From Acanthopleura granulata (Eukaryota > Mollusca > Polyplacophora > Chitonida > Chitonidae), in contig JABBOT010000003.1 in assembly GCA_016165875.1 (NCBI GenBank), forward strand, positions 27,794,983-27,858,982: 64,000 nucleotides of DNA, written 5' to 3'. Positions 27,601 through 37,343 of the stretch are shown piece after piece. The translations under genes and the position numbers were made by a program. Position 1 is the stretch's first letter, and each line of letters starts with the position of its first letter. The notes beneath the pieces are model-generated. The model made no database searches and was not told the origin of the DNA. It saw only the letters and a program-made list of their open reading frames with translations.

Positions 27601-29265
27601 TGTGCAGCAAATGTGACATCAAATACCTTTTTGAGGACCACAAACAGTCTTTGTGACATTATGTATATAGTCCATGAAGACCACCTTAACATTCAAACAT
27701 GACTGCATTTAATTCCAGGAAAGAGGGAGAGAGAAGAAAAAAATGTAAGGTGTTTTCACATTTTCAATTCTCTTTACTGATGCTTACTCCATTTTTGTGC
27801 AACCCTAACCCACTCATTTAAGTGTGTGGTTTACAATGCTGCAAGGCGGTATTACAAGTTCCATTAAAGCAACCACATGATGTCTATACTCCTTGTCTCC
27901 TTAATGAAGTATTCACAAGTGTGGAATAAAGAGAAGAGGACAATGATAGCAGGCACATGATAATATGATCATCTAAAACATACAAGTTGTGATTATTTTC
28001 AGAAGGATCTGCATCCTTCCCCTCATTCTTGTCACACAAGGCACCTTCTGACAAAATTTACATACACTTACCATTTAATGCCATATCAAAGAAATTAATG
28101 ATAGCAGTGAAGTGCTCTGAATAAAACAAATGCTCTTCATCGAGTATCTGACAAACTTTCCACTTGCTATTTCTTTCTTTTTACACAAGAGAATGGACAG
28201 TGGATAGGTTGAACACACAGGAGGTTGTGGTAATACAGCGCATGTAGATCTCCACAAGGCCAGACTTACCTTAATAGCAGTTCATCTCTCGGCAGGCTTT
28301 CTATCTCCTCTTTCTTTAGGCACACCTGGAATACACGTCAAGTAGAAGTTGTGTGAAGAAAAGTAAGCCAAGAATTTCCCCGTTAACATGGAGTTAGCCA
28401 GAAATGGGAAAGAGGTGTCCCAAGCAGCCCTTTTTGAGGTTATTTTGTATCACCAATGTCTCTTTAAATGACCATTCCTAACTGAATGTCTTATTCCCAC
28501 TGTGCACAATCGAAAAAAGTAAACAAGAAAATTGATGGTTGTTATATAGAGGCAAGGCATGGCAAGCAATATGCAGAAGCCCTTTCACATACTCAATGAG
28601 CTTGAATACTCTCCTCTGACTTTATCCAAATTAGACAATATTACTCAGCTGATACTAAACAACAAATCAGAATCGAAGCATTTGTTATGCCAAACCTATG
28701 CATGGATTGGGCTGTTTTTAACTGATCTGACATCACACCAAAATGAATTTGTTCATAAAATTTTATTAAATTATACAATATTTACAGCAGGAATATCAAT
28801 GACCAACAAGAATCATGGAATTTGCAAAATACCCTAATTCTTCAACCTTCTCAATCACCTCTGCAACCAATATTTTGAAATACTTGCACAGTTATATGAA
28901 GTTCACATCTTTAATCACACAAACAAATCATATTTAGTGTAATTTTCATAAACATTGTATGCATAAATTCCACTGAAGAAAGTGGTTTCGTGGTTGAAAA
29001 GGTTGAAGATTTACTGTATGCCAAATTTATGCATGGCTCCAGATGGTTTTGAAACTTGATCCCTGAGGTTTCCTACTCAACATCAGCTAAGTTTCAGGAT
29101 TCATCTCGAATTAGTTATCAAGACATGAAGAAATGAAACTGGACCCATTTACAACAGAAAAGGGAAACACTATAAAAACCAACCCACAAAACTGACCATC
29201 CACTTGAACTTGCCACTGAGTGTCCGAGCACTTACCCTCTTAGGTGATGTTGGTCCATCCGCCAT
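18626..29265 (-). CDS. WTAP: WTAP, m6A methyltransferase complex regulatory subunit, seven coding exons
   Basis: WTAP (fly Fl(2)d) is the nuclear adaptor of the METTL3-METTL14 mRNA N6-adenosine methyltransferase and acts in splicing control. Coding exons on the minus strand: 29265-29236, 28325-28270, 27369-27305, 26470-26352, 25055-24877, 19956-19802 and 19353-18626. All have AG/GT borders and their phases join without a break, giving 443 residues (human 396). The start MADGPTSPKR resembles the human MTNEEPLPKK start. Family landmarks follow: PRDELLLRWKEQEMYV, ARRENTLVMRLTSKEQE, LDPAVNLVFLRMKKE, NELSAWKFTPDSQTGKRLMA, CRMLHQENEELG and DEFLGEIDEDVEGMQS. This is one long coiled-coil region. The last exon then encodes about 190 residues rich in Ser, Pro, Glu and Thr, which are not conserved in sequence but match the family's disordered tail. 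Introns of up to 4.9 kb carry several MITE-like elements. Confidence 0.96.
21455..21680 (-). mobile_element. Worn SINE copies in a WTAP intron
   Basis: TTTATTACTTAACTCAG with ATCCCATACTTCGGAATATT, then again CATATTCAGGAATTTTTCAC and GGTGGAGGGAAACCAGAGTG, are SINE body motifs in minus orientation. The repeat of the 3' part suggests two overlapping insertions. Confidence 0.5.
23536..23666. mobile_element. MITE-like foldback element in a WTAP intron
   Basis: TGGGGCCAATTTCATAAA at 23536 is mirrored by TTTCATGAAATTGGCCCCA ending at 23666. Terminal inverted repeats of about 18 bp enclose a 131-bp element with no coding capacity. Confidence 0.6.
24684..24807 (-). CDS. WTAP: Possible alternative terminal exon of WTAP
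   Basis: About 70 bp into the intron after the exon ending at 24877 lies a GC-rich block unlike its AT-rich surroundings. An AG at 24809-24808 could act as acceptor. Joined in the phase left by that exon (AG|A), the block stays open for 41 codons (R, then AFEARSSQRRGQEWQ...) and stops at 24684-24686. A minus-strand ATTAAA lies about 55 bp further on. It would replace the C-terminal half from the KFTPD point. Human WTAP has a short isoform ending at the equivalent place (from memory). This is a hypothesis: the acceptor has a poor pyrimidine tract. Confidence 0.25.
25184..25410. mobile_element. MITE-like element in a WTAP intron
   Basis: GGATCACAAAGC and TTCTTAGACTTAA at the left are mirrored by TTAAGTCTAAGACAAC and TTCTTGATC at the right. 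The length is about 225 bp and there is no coding capacity. A right-end relic of the same family (AGTAAGTCTAAGACCATTTG) is seen near 63380-63410. Confidence 0.55.
26030..26220. mobile_element. MITE-like element, family with TTCCACAAAGCC ends
   Basis: TGCTTCCACAAAGCC at the left and its near mirror AATGGCTGTGTGGAA at the right, with AGTTAAGTCAC matching GTGA/CTGACTT inside. Related copies lie at 42630-42838, 45213-45420 and 47500-47708. Confidence 0.55.
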
Positions 29266-29803
29266 TGTGTCTAGCATTAATTGGAACCATATGCTCTTAC
29301 ATGCACTCTGAAAAGTGAGGTGAAGAAAGAAACCCCTGGTTAATATGCTTGTCATCAGAATAAAGAGGCGCTGGTGGTAATATCTTATGCGCCATCTTGG
29401 GCATCTGACACTCCACACCATACACTTGGGCCTGGGTTTCACAAAACTTTTTCAGTTTTTTGTTGAAGCAGAGGTCAGGTCTCGAGTGTGATTTTTGCCT
29501 AGATTCACACTCCCCAGACTTCAGGCGTGTGATATTAGCACACCTGGATTTTGTTTTAGGAGTGTACTAGGTGTGGGGGTGTGATAGCATGCCTCAAATA
29601 CGAACGCCTGAGAAGTGCAAGGGTTTTTCTAGCCACTTTCTTGTAGTGGTAACCACAATGAGACACACTGTGAAGTTTATAAAAATTCTGTATTGAGTTG
29701 TCAGGAAGCAAATGGAGTTTTGTGATGAAAAAATATTTCTGTTTTCTGATTTGTTCAAATTGAGTTTCTAAATGTAAAAACCTCTGGAAGTGTATTGCTC
29801 ACT

Positions 29804-30278
29804 AGAACAGAGAACATTTAAACTAAGTACACGTCATCTAAAAGGTCATATCATGTGGATTCCAGTGTCGTTCTCATTATTTTTTGGCACTTTTTTTACA
29901 GTGGTTAAACTAGAAATAAAGACTGAGGTGCTACGATGGACTTTTTGGACATACTGAACAGGCTGATGCAGTGACGTCAGATTCTTTCTTTTGCTGCTAA
30001 CCATGCTGTAACTGTTTTATTTCCCTATTGAATACAGATACGGATGTTGTACTACATATATGATCATGTAGAATGTAAATATGTACAACAGATAAAAAGT
30101 ATCTGTGATGTCATTGTGCTTCAGTCTGTTCAATATGGCCTAAAAAGTCCACTGTAAAACCTCAATCCATTTTATTCAAAGCGCAAAAAATGCCAAAAAC
30201 TAAGGAAGACCAAATATGGAATCAGCAGGAAATTGCCCTCTTCGATGATGCGTACTTTGCTTAAATGTGGTCTGTTCT
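29804..30278. mobile_element. Foldback MITE with ~100-bp inverted repeats, carrying a nested MITE
   Basis: The left arm begins AGAACAGAGAACATTTAA and the right arm ends TTAAATGTGGTCTGTTCT. Inverted similarity continues inward through GGATTCCA/TGGAATC and TTTTTTGGCA/TGCCAAAA, about 100 bp per arm. The middle is interrupted by a second foldback element (29919-30167). A second, uninterrupted copy of the outer family is at 45618-45868. Confidence 0.7.
29919..30167. mobile_element. Nested MITE inside another MITE
   Basis: GGACTTTTTGGACATACTGA in the left arm pairs with GGCCTAAAAAGTCC on the right, and GCAGTGACGTCAG pairs with GTGATGTCATTGTG. Arms are about 60 bp. It sits at the centre of the 29804-30278 element, so it inserted later. 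Confidence 0.65.
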
Positions 30279-30667
30279 ATTAACCAACGTAGTATTGTGC
30301 TTACATTATGCATTTTTGAAAATCACTCCTTTGAACTTGGGCAAAAACTATCAAACATAGCAATTTACTAAATTCAGGAACTTCCGAGAAACCAAGCCCT
30401 GAAGCACAATTCCTTGATTCATAAATTACTAACATTCAGAACATCACAATACATTCTGTTCCATGTCGTAAAAATTACTTTGTGCAGTCACAAATAGTCC
30501 AAGATGGCTCAGATGTTGAAATTTGCATTAGAAATGGCACTCAAATGTCACTTTGTATACTCAGTCATATGGCCATATGGTCTGACCTTCGGACTGGCCC
30601 TTGACCACACAAACTTGGAACTGACCAGTAGAATAAATACTACAATATGTGATACCCTAAGATAGTA

Positions 30668-30912
30668 TAATAACCTAAAGATCTCTCGCTCACCATCTTG
30701 AAAGTCATGGAAGCAGCATACCCTCTTCTCATTCATCAGTGATATTTCACCGAATTTGTCAAATTGAACACCAATATACATCAGGACGGCTTGAGAAATG
30801 TTTATTCTTCATTCGTGATTATCCTCGGTGTTAAACTCGCCTGGGATAAGTGTTAATCAGTCCTGGACGAAATGGAGACTGGTCCTACCAAGTCATCCAA
30901 CCTTACTTAACC
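30668..30912 (-). repeat. Inverted segmental duplicate with coding-like frame (copy 1)
   Basis: Read on the minus strand this segment matches 32070-32502 on the plus strand over about 245 bp at roughly three quarters identity. It contains the frame INISQ, then VLMYIGVQFDKFGEI and MNEKRVCCFHDFQDGE, followed by GGTGAGCGAGAG, which resembles a splice donor. I do not recognise the protein. It lies in the first (5' UTR) intron of WTAP. Confidence 0.6.
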
Positions 30913-31400
30913 TTCAATATGCTGTTCTATATGGCATGTTATATTCGAATCTACTGCTTTACCTACCTGTCAAAGTCTTGACATCTATCTGGAAGAAAAA
31001 TATAACCTTCCTTTTGAGAGTTTTCTAACAAGTTTCATGACTTCTTAAATATTTATCCTGGATAATGCCTTAATTTGTTCAGCAACCAATATTTACAGAA
31101 CAGAAAATGTCCAGTTTATTAATTTTTATGGTATTTTCATCTATTATATTTTATTTTATTGGCTTATTCTTCTATTGACCTGTAAAACAACTTATAATTT
31201 ATTACAGCCAAATACTATCCTCCCAAAATAAATAATAATAGTATTCTTTTGTTAGGACTTATGAATTTCTTTCCTACTAATATGATATAGACTGAAGTCA
31301 AACATGTTCCACTGGGAACATCATTACATATTCAATGTGGGTAAAACATGATGTCCAAGGTTCAATTCACAAACTGAAAAGTATTTTCACACTGAAGACA

Positions 31401-31601
31401 TTTATTTATTTATTTATTAGACTTTTATGCCATACTCAAGAATATTTCAATTGTATGACGGCTACCAGCATTATGGTGAGAGGAAACAGGGTGGGAGAAC
31501 ATGGGGCAGAGCCTGGGGGAAACCCACAACCATTTGCAGGTTGCTGGCAGACCTTCCCATGTATGGCTTGAGAGGAAGCCAGCATGAGCTGGGCTTGAAC
31601 C
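31401..31601 (-). mobile_element. SINE copy, nearly full length
   Basis: Plus-strand reading: TTTATTTATTTATTTATTAG, ACTTTTATGCCATACTCAAG, AATATTTCAATTGTATGACG, CAGCATTATGGTGAGAGG, GCAGAGCCTGGGGGAAACCC, TTGCAGGTTGCTGGCAGACC, GAGAGGAAGCCAGCATGAGC and TGGGCTTGAAC. This copy defines the family well: tRNA-like end at the right, A/T tail at the left, element on the minus strand. Confidence 0.8.
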
Positions 31602-32069
31602 ACTAAAGGTATTTACATTCAGTTATTAAAAAATTTAATAAGGTGTAAAAAGTGTATGAAGTACAAAGCTTTGGATGCATTTAGGATTACAGGAAAATGA
31701 TAATCCTACCACTGTAGAACAGAAACAAATAGGCCTATTGTTCAAACTTGTTAGATATGAGACCCAATTGATTCATCCTAGGATACATCACAAGTTACAC
31801 ATGCAGTAATATTGTGTCTCAGGTATATTATACAAAAGCAAACAAATATTATTTTGAATGTCAAAGAATTGTTAAAAACAAAATATTAGCAAAATCTAAG
31901 TAATATTATTGCCTATATATCGCATACATATCACCATAAGAGAATGTCCATGTCGACAAGTTGTATTTCTGCAAAAACAGTACCCTTCATTTCTAATCAA
32001 TCAAAAGCCTTACAAGTAGCTACGCCTTCTGAGCGTAACTGGGTGTTGCTGAGTTTTGCTAGAGAACAT

Positions 32070-32502
32070 TGTTAAGTAACGTTCGACGGCTTGGTGGGAC
32101 CAGTGTCCAGTTCGTCCAAGACGGACCAATGCTTATCCCACGCGAGTTTGATGCCAAAGGTGGTCACAAATAAGCCGAATCAGCATTGCACAAGTCACTT
32201 GAGATCAAACTGGTTTAGGATGAGACTGGGTGGGGGTTCTCACAAACTATCATCATTTCATAGAGGTTAACATTGTTGGGCGCAAGAGTCAACCCCCCTG
32301 CAAGTTTTGTCCAAAACCGGCATGATCTCATGAAACTTGTGCAATGCTCATTCGGCTTATTAAGAATAAACATTTCTCAACTGGTCCTGATGTATATCGG
32401 TGTTCGATTTGACAAATTCTTTGAAATACCACCGATGAACGAGGAGCAGGTGTACCATTTTCGTGACTTTCACGATGGTGAGTGAGAGTCCCTCTGGTTA
32501 TT
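32070..32502 (+). repeat. Inverted segmental duplicate with coding-like frame (copy 2)
   Basis: Counterpart of 30668-30912. The frame LVLMYIGVRFDKFFEI with PPMNEEQVYHFRDFHDGE keeps the same pattern (LMYIGVxFDKFxEIxxMNE) and is followed by GGTGAGTGAGAG, a good donor sequence. It is split by a 185-bp MITE (32173-32357) that copy 1 lacks. The function is unknown. It may be an exon of an unrecognised gene or part of a mobile element. Confidence 0.6.
32173..32357. mobile_element. MITE with ~45-bp inverted repeats and TA target duplication
   Basis: AGCCGAATCAGCATTGCACA at the left pairs with TGTGCAATGCTCATTCGGCT at the right, and GAGATC and AAACTGG/CCGGTTT continue inward. TA flanks both ends (32171-32172 and 32358-32359). 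The duplicate at 30668-30912 serves as an empty site and lacks exactly this block. Confidence 0.75.
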
Positions 32503-32939
32503 TAAACATGTGAATGTGTGGAAAATGTAAGGGGAGCTAATTCATACACAGCTAAACACCCTCTGTATGTTGCAGACAGTCAATTCACGACATCTGTATG
32601 AAGCAGGGGCTTGCCGGGTATAGGCAATTGTCGCCATTATCACGCACTATGACAACTCCACACAATATAACGAAATAACCCAACGGCAACGTCTATAATT
32701 GTGCAGAAAGCTGCAATAACACTGCAAGCACCCCCGGAAACACGACTGGGAGGCAAGGCAAACAAAAAATGGCGGCGAGAAGATGCCACTGACAAGACAA
32801 GCCAGAAGTTTCATCAACTCATATGAATTTATTCAAGTAATTAGGTGCTTATCAGCACAGTAGTTTGTAGAAATAAACTGTTCAAACATTTCCTTACACG
32901 ACACCCCCAAAATTAAATCGAATTTACAATGATACATAC

Positions 32940-32994
32940 CGTTCTTTCCACCGCATCTAGGACGCCGCCATTCCGCCATGCGCTGAATCACGTT
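32940..32994 (-). other. WTAP: Probable noncoding first exon of WTAP
   Basis: On the minus strand a GC-rich segment with two ATGGCGG motifs ends in AAGAACG|GTATGT, a good donor at 32940. The matching acceptor is TTTTCAG|AGTGC at 29307, so the start-codon exon runs 29307-29236. The transcription start is not visible and the upper limit is a guess. Joined, the leader carries a short upstream frame (see findings). Confidence 0.55.
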
Positions 32995-33404
32995 GCATGC
33001 TGGGATTTGTGTGGGTAAACTTTGCTTCCTTTCAGTGCAAAATCTTTCATGAACATATGTTTCAAGACATTAGAAAAACATTTCCTCGTCCAAAGAAAAT
33101 AAGAATGCATCCAGTGAACATAAATTATCTCACTTTTTCATGAAAACGCAGAATATGGATACTACTAAATTCAAAATCGAACTGTACGAAAACGGATTTT
33201 TTATACCATCAATTTGTTTTCGAAATCTTTAAACTAACTCTTTTAACAGAAAGAAATGTCTTCAATCTTTTGCATGAATTGATTATCACAAAAGGATGGG
33301 TCCGTTTTATCTAGTTTCTTTATAAATCCGTTTGCGCTTTTGGCTCTAGTTAACGATTTACTTGTTTGGTGCACTGTGTTCAGCGAAGAAGGGAAGAAAA
33401 CAAC
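32995..33404. promoter_or_regulatory. Bidirectional promoter between WTAP and SOD2
   Basis: The two genes are divergent and their 5' ends are about 0.4 kb apart. At 32995-33005 GCATGCTGGGA is the reverse complement of TCCCAGCATGC, the core of the ZNF143/THAP11 (SBS) element known from bidirectional housekeeping promoters. TATAAA at 33321-33326 lies 79 bp before the SOD2 ATG and could position that start. ATGGCGGC motifs (YY1-like) occur at 32769 (plus) and in the WTAP first exon (minus). Activity is inferred. Confidence 0.55.
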
Positions 33405-36400
33405 ATGCTGTCTGCTTTGAGTGCATCAGTGAGAAGGTCATTACTTACAAACGTACATTACAGCCTGATGCATTTGGCTGATCTTAAAGTGCACTGACTT
33501 GAATGGTAGAAATGGCGATTTAATGGCAGAATATAGCGTTTGTAGAAAACTTTTGTATCTCAAACCCACGGAAATTTTCGTAAATGTGATTGTACACTCC
33601 CATATCCTCTCTCAGTCACAATGCCCACGGCGCAATGTTTACTCTGAAGGTGTAAAGTTTTTTTTTTTTCCGCAGGCTTTGTTCTTTGCATTCCCTTCTG
33701 ATAGATGAGCAATAGATGTGCAGTTATAATCGTGTTTTGGCATGAGAAATGGACACGTTTACTTTTATGCATGTGGTACATAATGAATTATGTGCTGTGT
33801 TCTGATGTGCAGTGCAGGATGCAAATCTGCACGATGAAGTACATTCTTGTGCAAGGAGTAATTCAGATTGCCTTGTCTTTTAAATTCTAGGTTATGGTGA
33901 AGGTTGATACTGTGAAAATATGGACATTCATGCTGTGAAAATATGGACATGCACTTCAGTGTTCACACATATACTAGGTCCAGGTAGCTCCAAAGCACTT
34001 GCACTTACTGCGTTCAGAGCAAGCAGTTACAGCAGGTGACATTGCAAGATCGTGTAGTAAGTCCAGAGTTCTTGCGCACTGCCTTCTCAGTGCAAGTGCT
34101 TTAGAACTACCTGGAGCTCACATACACCTGCTTCATCACATACACTCCTGTTCTGTATACATGTTTAATAAATATACTGATCACTAGTACAGTGTATCAT
34201 CATGTTATGCAGTAGCAAGATTTCCACTGGGCTCTGCCTGGATTTCTCGTCGTATTTATAAGTGAAATATTCTTCAATACGGTGTAAAACACCAATTAAA
34301 TCAAACCAAACTGTATCGATGGCAAGAAAAGACGGTTAGAAAATGTTAGTAAATTTTGGTTTGGCGGACAATGTTACCTGTCTGATGGCCATCTAATTGC
34401 TGTATGAAAGATTTTAGTGCAGTACAGTATAACTAAGTTTTGTAGTTCTGACTTGACACAGAGTTCCATGGTCGAAAATCACCTACCTCTTAACAACAAC
34501 AGCGCCTCGGATATCACCTAAATCAGCATAAATTTGGGGCAGGAGCCATGACTCAGTGTCCAGTTAGAACTATAGAAGAGTGTCATATTCTATAGCACTA
34601 GGAAGATGTGTACAATAAGACCTCTCTATTAATGGATGTGTTGAAATGCATATTTTGTTTGTATTCATTTGATTTCGTTATATACTTTGATTAATGTTTG
34701 GTTGATTGGCTAAAGATAATACAGGCATTACAAAATCTTTGTTAAAAATACATTTGGTAGCTTGTTTGAAGTCTGAAATGACACTGGGTAGTGTGTTTCT
34801 CCGATTATGCTTTCCCATTATGAAGAGCCAGAGTATTACTCCCTTAGCATGTATAAGCTACTTGATACCTTAGTTAGTGGCATCAATATCACAGAGCTGC
34901 TGATTTTGCAGTGCATCTTGTTCTTCTCTGTAATTTATTGGCTTTATTTACAGGGGCCTGTCAAGCCCGACTGTCCTCGGTTGTCTCCCCTCACGGTGTA
35001 AGCACACCCTTCCGGATCTGCCTTATGAGTACAATTCCATGGAGCCGATTATTTCTGGAGAGATAATGAAGCTGCACCACAGCAAACATCATGCCACCTA
35101 CGTCAACAATCTCAATGCAGCGGAGGAGCAGCTTAATCAGGCCCTGGCAAATGGTTAGAGGTTTAAATTATTTACTGCTGAAGGACAATATATAGATGTA
35201 TCTGATATTTTGTGTGAACACTCTCCAACTAAAAAAATACGAAATGCTCTAACTGTTATTGAAAACCACCAGTATTTCCATATTTGTACCTACCCATGCC
35301 AACTGATGGCAAGTATGATTTTTAGCATAAATAGGATAATTAAGGAAGACAATGAAAATAGGATAAAACTGTCATCCGCATTGTCAGCATGAATTTCCAG
35401 AAAACATGGCCGACAGTGCAGATTCTGTTTATTCTGTCCTGTCATGTTTTGCTAAAGCTGGTGCATCAAATGTAACATTTAATTTGCAGAAAGTTGATAT
35501 GTATATTGTCGTTCAGAGTTGTTTGATTGTCTATCAAGATTTGATATGATTAAATCCAGCCTTTCCCTTAATTCTTTGCCTGGTTGTCGATTTCTCCCAG
35601 GCTCTGCTCAGTTTCCTCTCACCATAATGCTGGCTGCCGTCATATAAGTGAAATATTATTATTATAATATTATTATTATTTGTCACCAAGGATTTCTTCT
35701 CATTTTCATTTGGTGTTACTACATGTAACTGTGATTGAACCTTTCTCTTTGATCATTGTTTCCCAACAGGTGATGTGTCTCGTGTGATTTCCCTTCAACC
35801 TGCTCTCAATTTCAATGGGGGCGGTCATTTAAACCACACCATATTCTGGGACATCCTGTCTCCGAATGGAGGTGGCACACCCAAGGGCGATCTGTTGGAG
35901 GTTATAAATAGAGACTTTGGGTCATTTGATAAACTCAAAAACGAGCTGACTGCGAGAGCTGTGAGCGTGCAGGGTTCAGGCTGGGGCTGGGTGGGCTACA
36001 ACAAGGGTACAGGCAGACTTCGAATGGCCCAGACTTCCAACCAGGACCCCTTAGAGGCTACTACAGGTGAGTCAGCTTCCGCGTTGCGTCGTCAGGTTTT
36101 CATTCTACCTGGTAGGGTGAGGTGGTTTTCCTGTCTTGTTTCCTACAAGTGAAGTGTCGTTCAAACCCAGTCTTGGACAGGAAATTTCCACAGTCTAATT
36201 TGATACAGCCTAACATTCGTTGAAACCCATATGTCTTTCACCAGTTTCCTCCCATATAACACTGGTAACTGAGTGCCATCGTATATGTGAAAAATTCTTG
36301 AGTATGTCTCAATAAATAAATGTTGTTCAAGTCTAGCATGGTGTATAACACCAATCAAAACACACTCAGCTACTGTGGTGTAATATTCTTGAATATTCTT

Positions 36401-37088
36401 ATTTATTATTAAGCTGGCTGTCAGGCAGGTGAACAGGTAAAATCACTATACCTGGTAACTACCTGTATAGGGATGTCTCAGCTGAACTTTAATTCATTTT
36501 GTTGTAGTATCTAACTTTTTCTTATGCCCTTGGATTGTAAAATTTACATCATTAACAAAAGTTTATGATGCACGTATTAATTTATGTGTGTTGTAAATCA
36601 CCTCAGATGGTGTATGTAGACGTAGCTGATACTGAATTACATTGTGTAATTATCGCATATTTGAAAAGATACCTGTATTAGACACCAAAATTCATCCTGA
36701 AAGTGTGATTTCAGAGGCAGATAAAGGCCAAAGAATGTTACTTTTCGTGCAGAAATGTGCATTTTTCCAGTAGGATATAACCTACCTTCCACATAAATCT
36801 CAAACTAGGTGTCAACCCATGTACAACTCTCAGAATCCGGGAAAACAAGTAACTTAGCCATAGACAAATTTGAGATAAAATACAGTATACATGTATTAAT
36901 ATCCATCTTAATATTTGTAATTTTTATACCTTGTAGGATTAATCCCCGTGCTTGGCATTGATGTGTGGGAACACGCATATTATCTCCAGTACAAAAACAT
37001 GAGGGCCGACTACGTCAAAGCTATTTGGAACATCATCAATTGGGACAGCGTGGCTAAGAGGTACCAGGCTGCCATTATGGCCTGCTAA
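33405..37088 (+). CDS. SOD2: SOD2, mitochondrial manganese superoxide dismutase, four exons
   Basis: Converts superoxide to hydrogen peroxide and oxygen in the mitochondrial matrix. Exons 33405-33436, 34954-35153, 35770-36066 and 36937-37088 join in phase to 226 residues (human 222). Residues 1-26 form a presequence with Arg, Ser and Leu and no acid ([20 protein letters not shown]), followed by [11 protein letters not shown], where the mature enzyme should begin. Metal ligands are all present: His52 (in LHHSKHH), His100 (NHTIFW), Asp185 and His189 (DVWEHAYY). Tyr60 and Gln169 (NQDPL) correspond to the human active-site Tyr34 and Gln143. Gln at this place and GSGWGW fit the Mn type. The first donor (AG|GTCATT) is weak, but the joined sequence matches the family across it. 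Human SOD2 is also divergent from WTAP. Confidence 0.97.
33980..34114. mobile_element. Hairpin (MITE-like) element in SOD2 intron 1
   Basis: CAGGTAGCTCCAAAGCACTT at the left is mirrored by AAGTGCTTTAGAACTACCTG at the right, and GCACTTACTG/CTCAGTGC continue. Arms are about 28 bp and the total is about 135 bp. Just upstream (33917-33950) TGCTGTGAAAATATGGACAT is a tandem near-copy of the preceding sequence. Confidence 0.6.
34229..34312 (+). mobile_element. SINE 3' part in SOD2 intron 1
   Basis: GGGCTCTGCCTGGATTTC, ATAAGTGAAATATTCTTCAA, TACGGTGTAAAACACCAATT and an AAATCAAACC tail, in order on the plus strand. Truncated at its 5' end. Confidence 0.7.
35588..35670 (+). mobile_element. SINE 3' part in SOD2 intron 2
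   Basis: GGCTCTGCTCAGTTTCCTCT, ACCATAATGCTGGCTGCCG and ATAAGTGAAATATTATT, ending in an ATT microsatellite instead of the normal tail. Confidence 0.65.
36235..36362 (+). mobile_element. SINE 3' part in SOD2 intron 3
   Basis: CAGTTTCCTCCCATATAACA, TATGTGAAAAATTCTTGAGT, then an ATAAATAAATG stretch, and GGTGTATAACACCAATCAAA. The order of tail and end motif suggests a small internal rearrangement. Confidence 0.55.
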
Positions 37089-37337
37089 CAGTCAGCTATC
37101 ACCTCAGTCATGAATTGGACAGAAGAACTGATTGTTACACTGTGCTATATAATCAAGAGTGAGAAATTTCGGCAGAATGATGATTGACTGAAAATTGTAC
37201 CGGTTTTAATACAGTTTCTTTGTCACCTGAAAGTGCTGCCAGAGTTTTATGGAGTATTATTACAGCTGACTTTGTTTGCAGTGCTGAGATTTCCTGGCAT
37301 TTACTAATTCAGGGAACTTGTTCCTGTCATAGTGATT

Positions 37338-37343
37338 AATAAA
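37338..37343 (+). promoter_or_regulatory. SOD2: Polyadenylation signal of SOD2
   Basis: AATAAA lies 250 bp after the stop codon and is followed by a GT/T-rich stretch (GGAGTTGTTTTTTTC). A 3' UTR of about 270 bp is reasonable. Confidence 0.7.
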
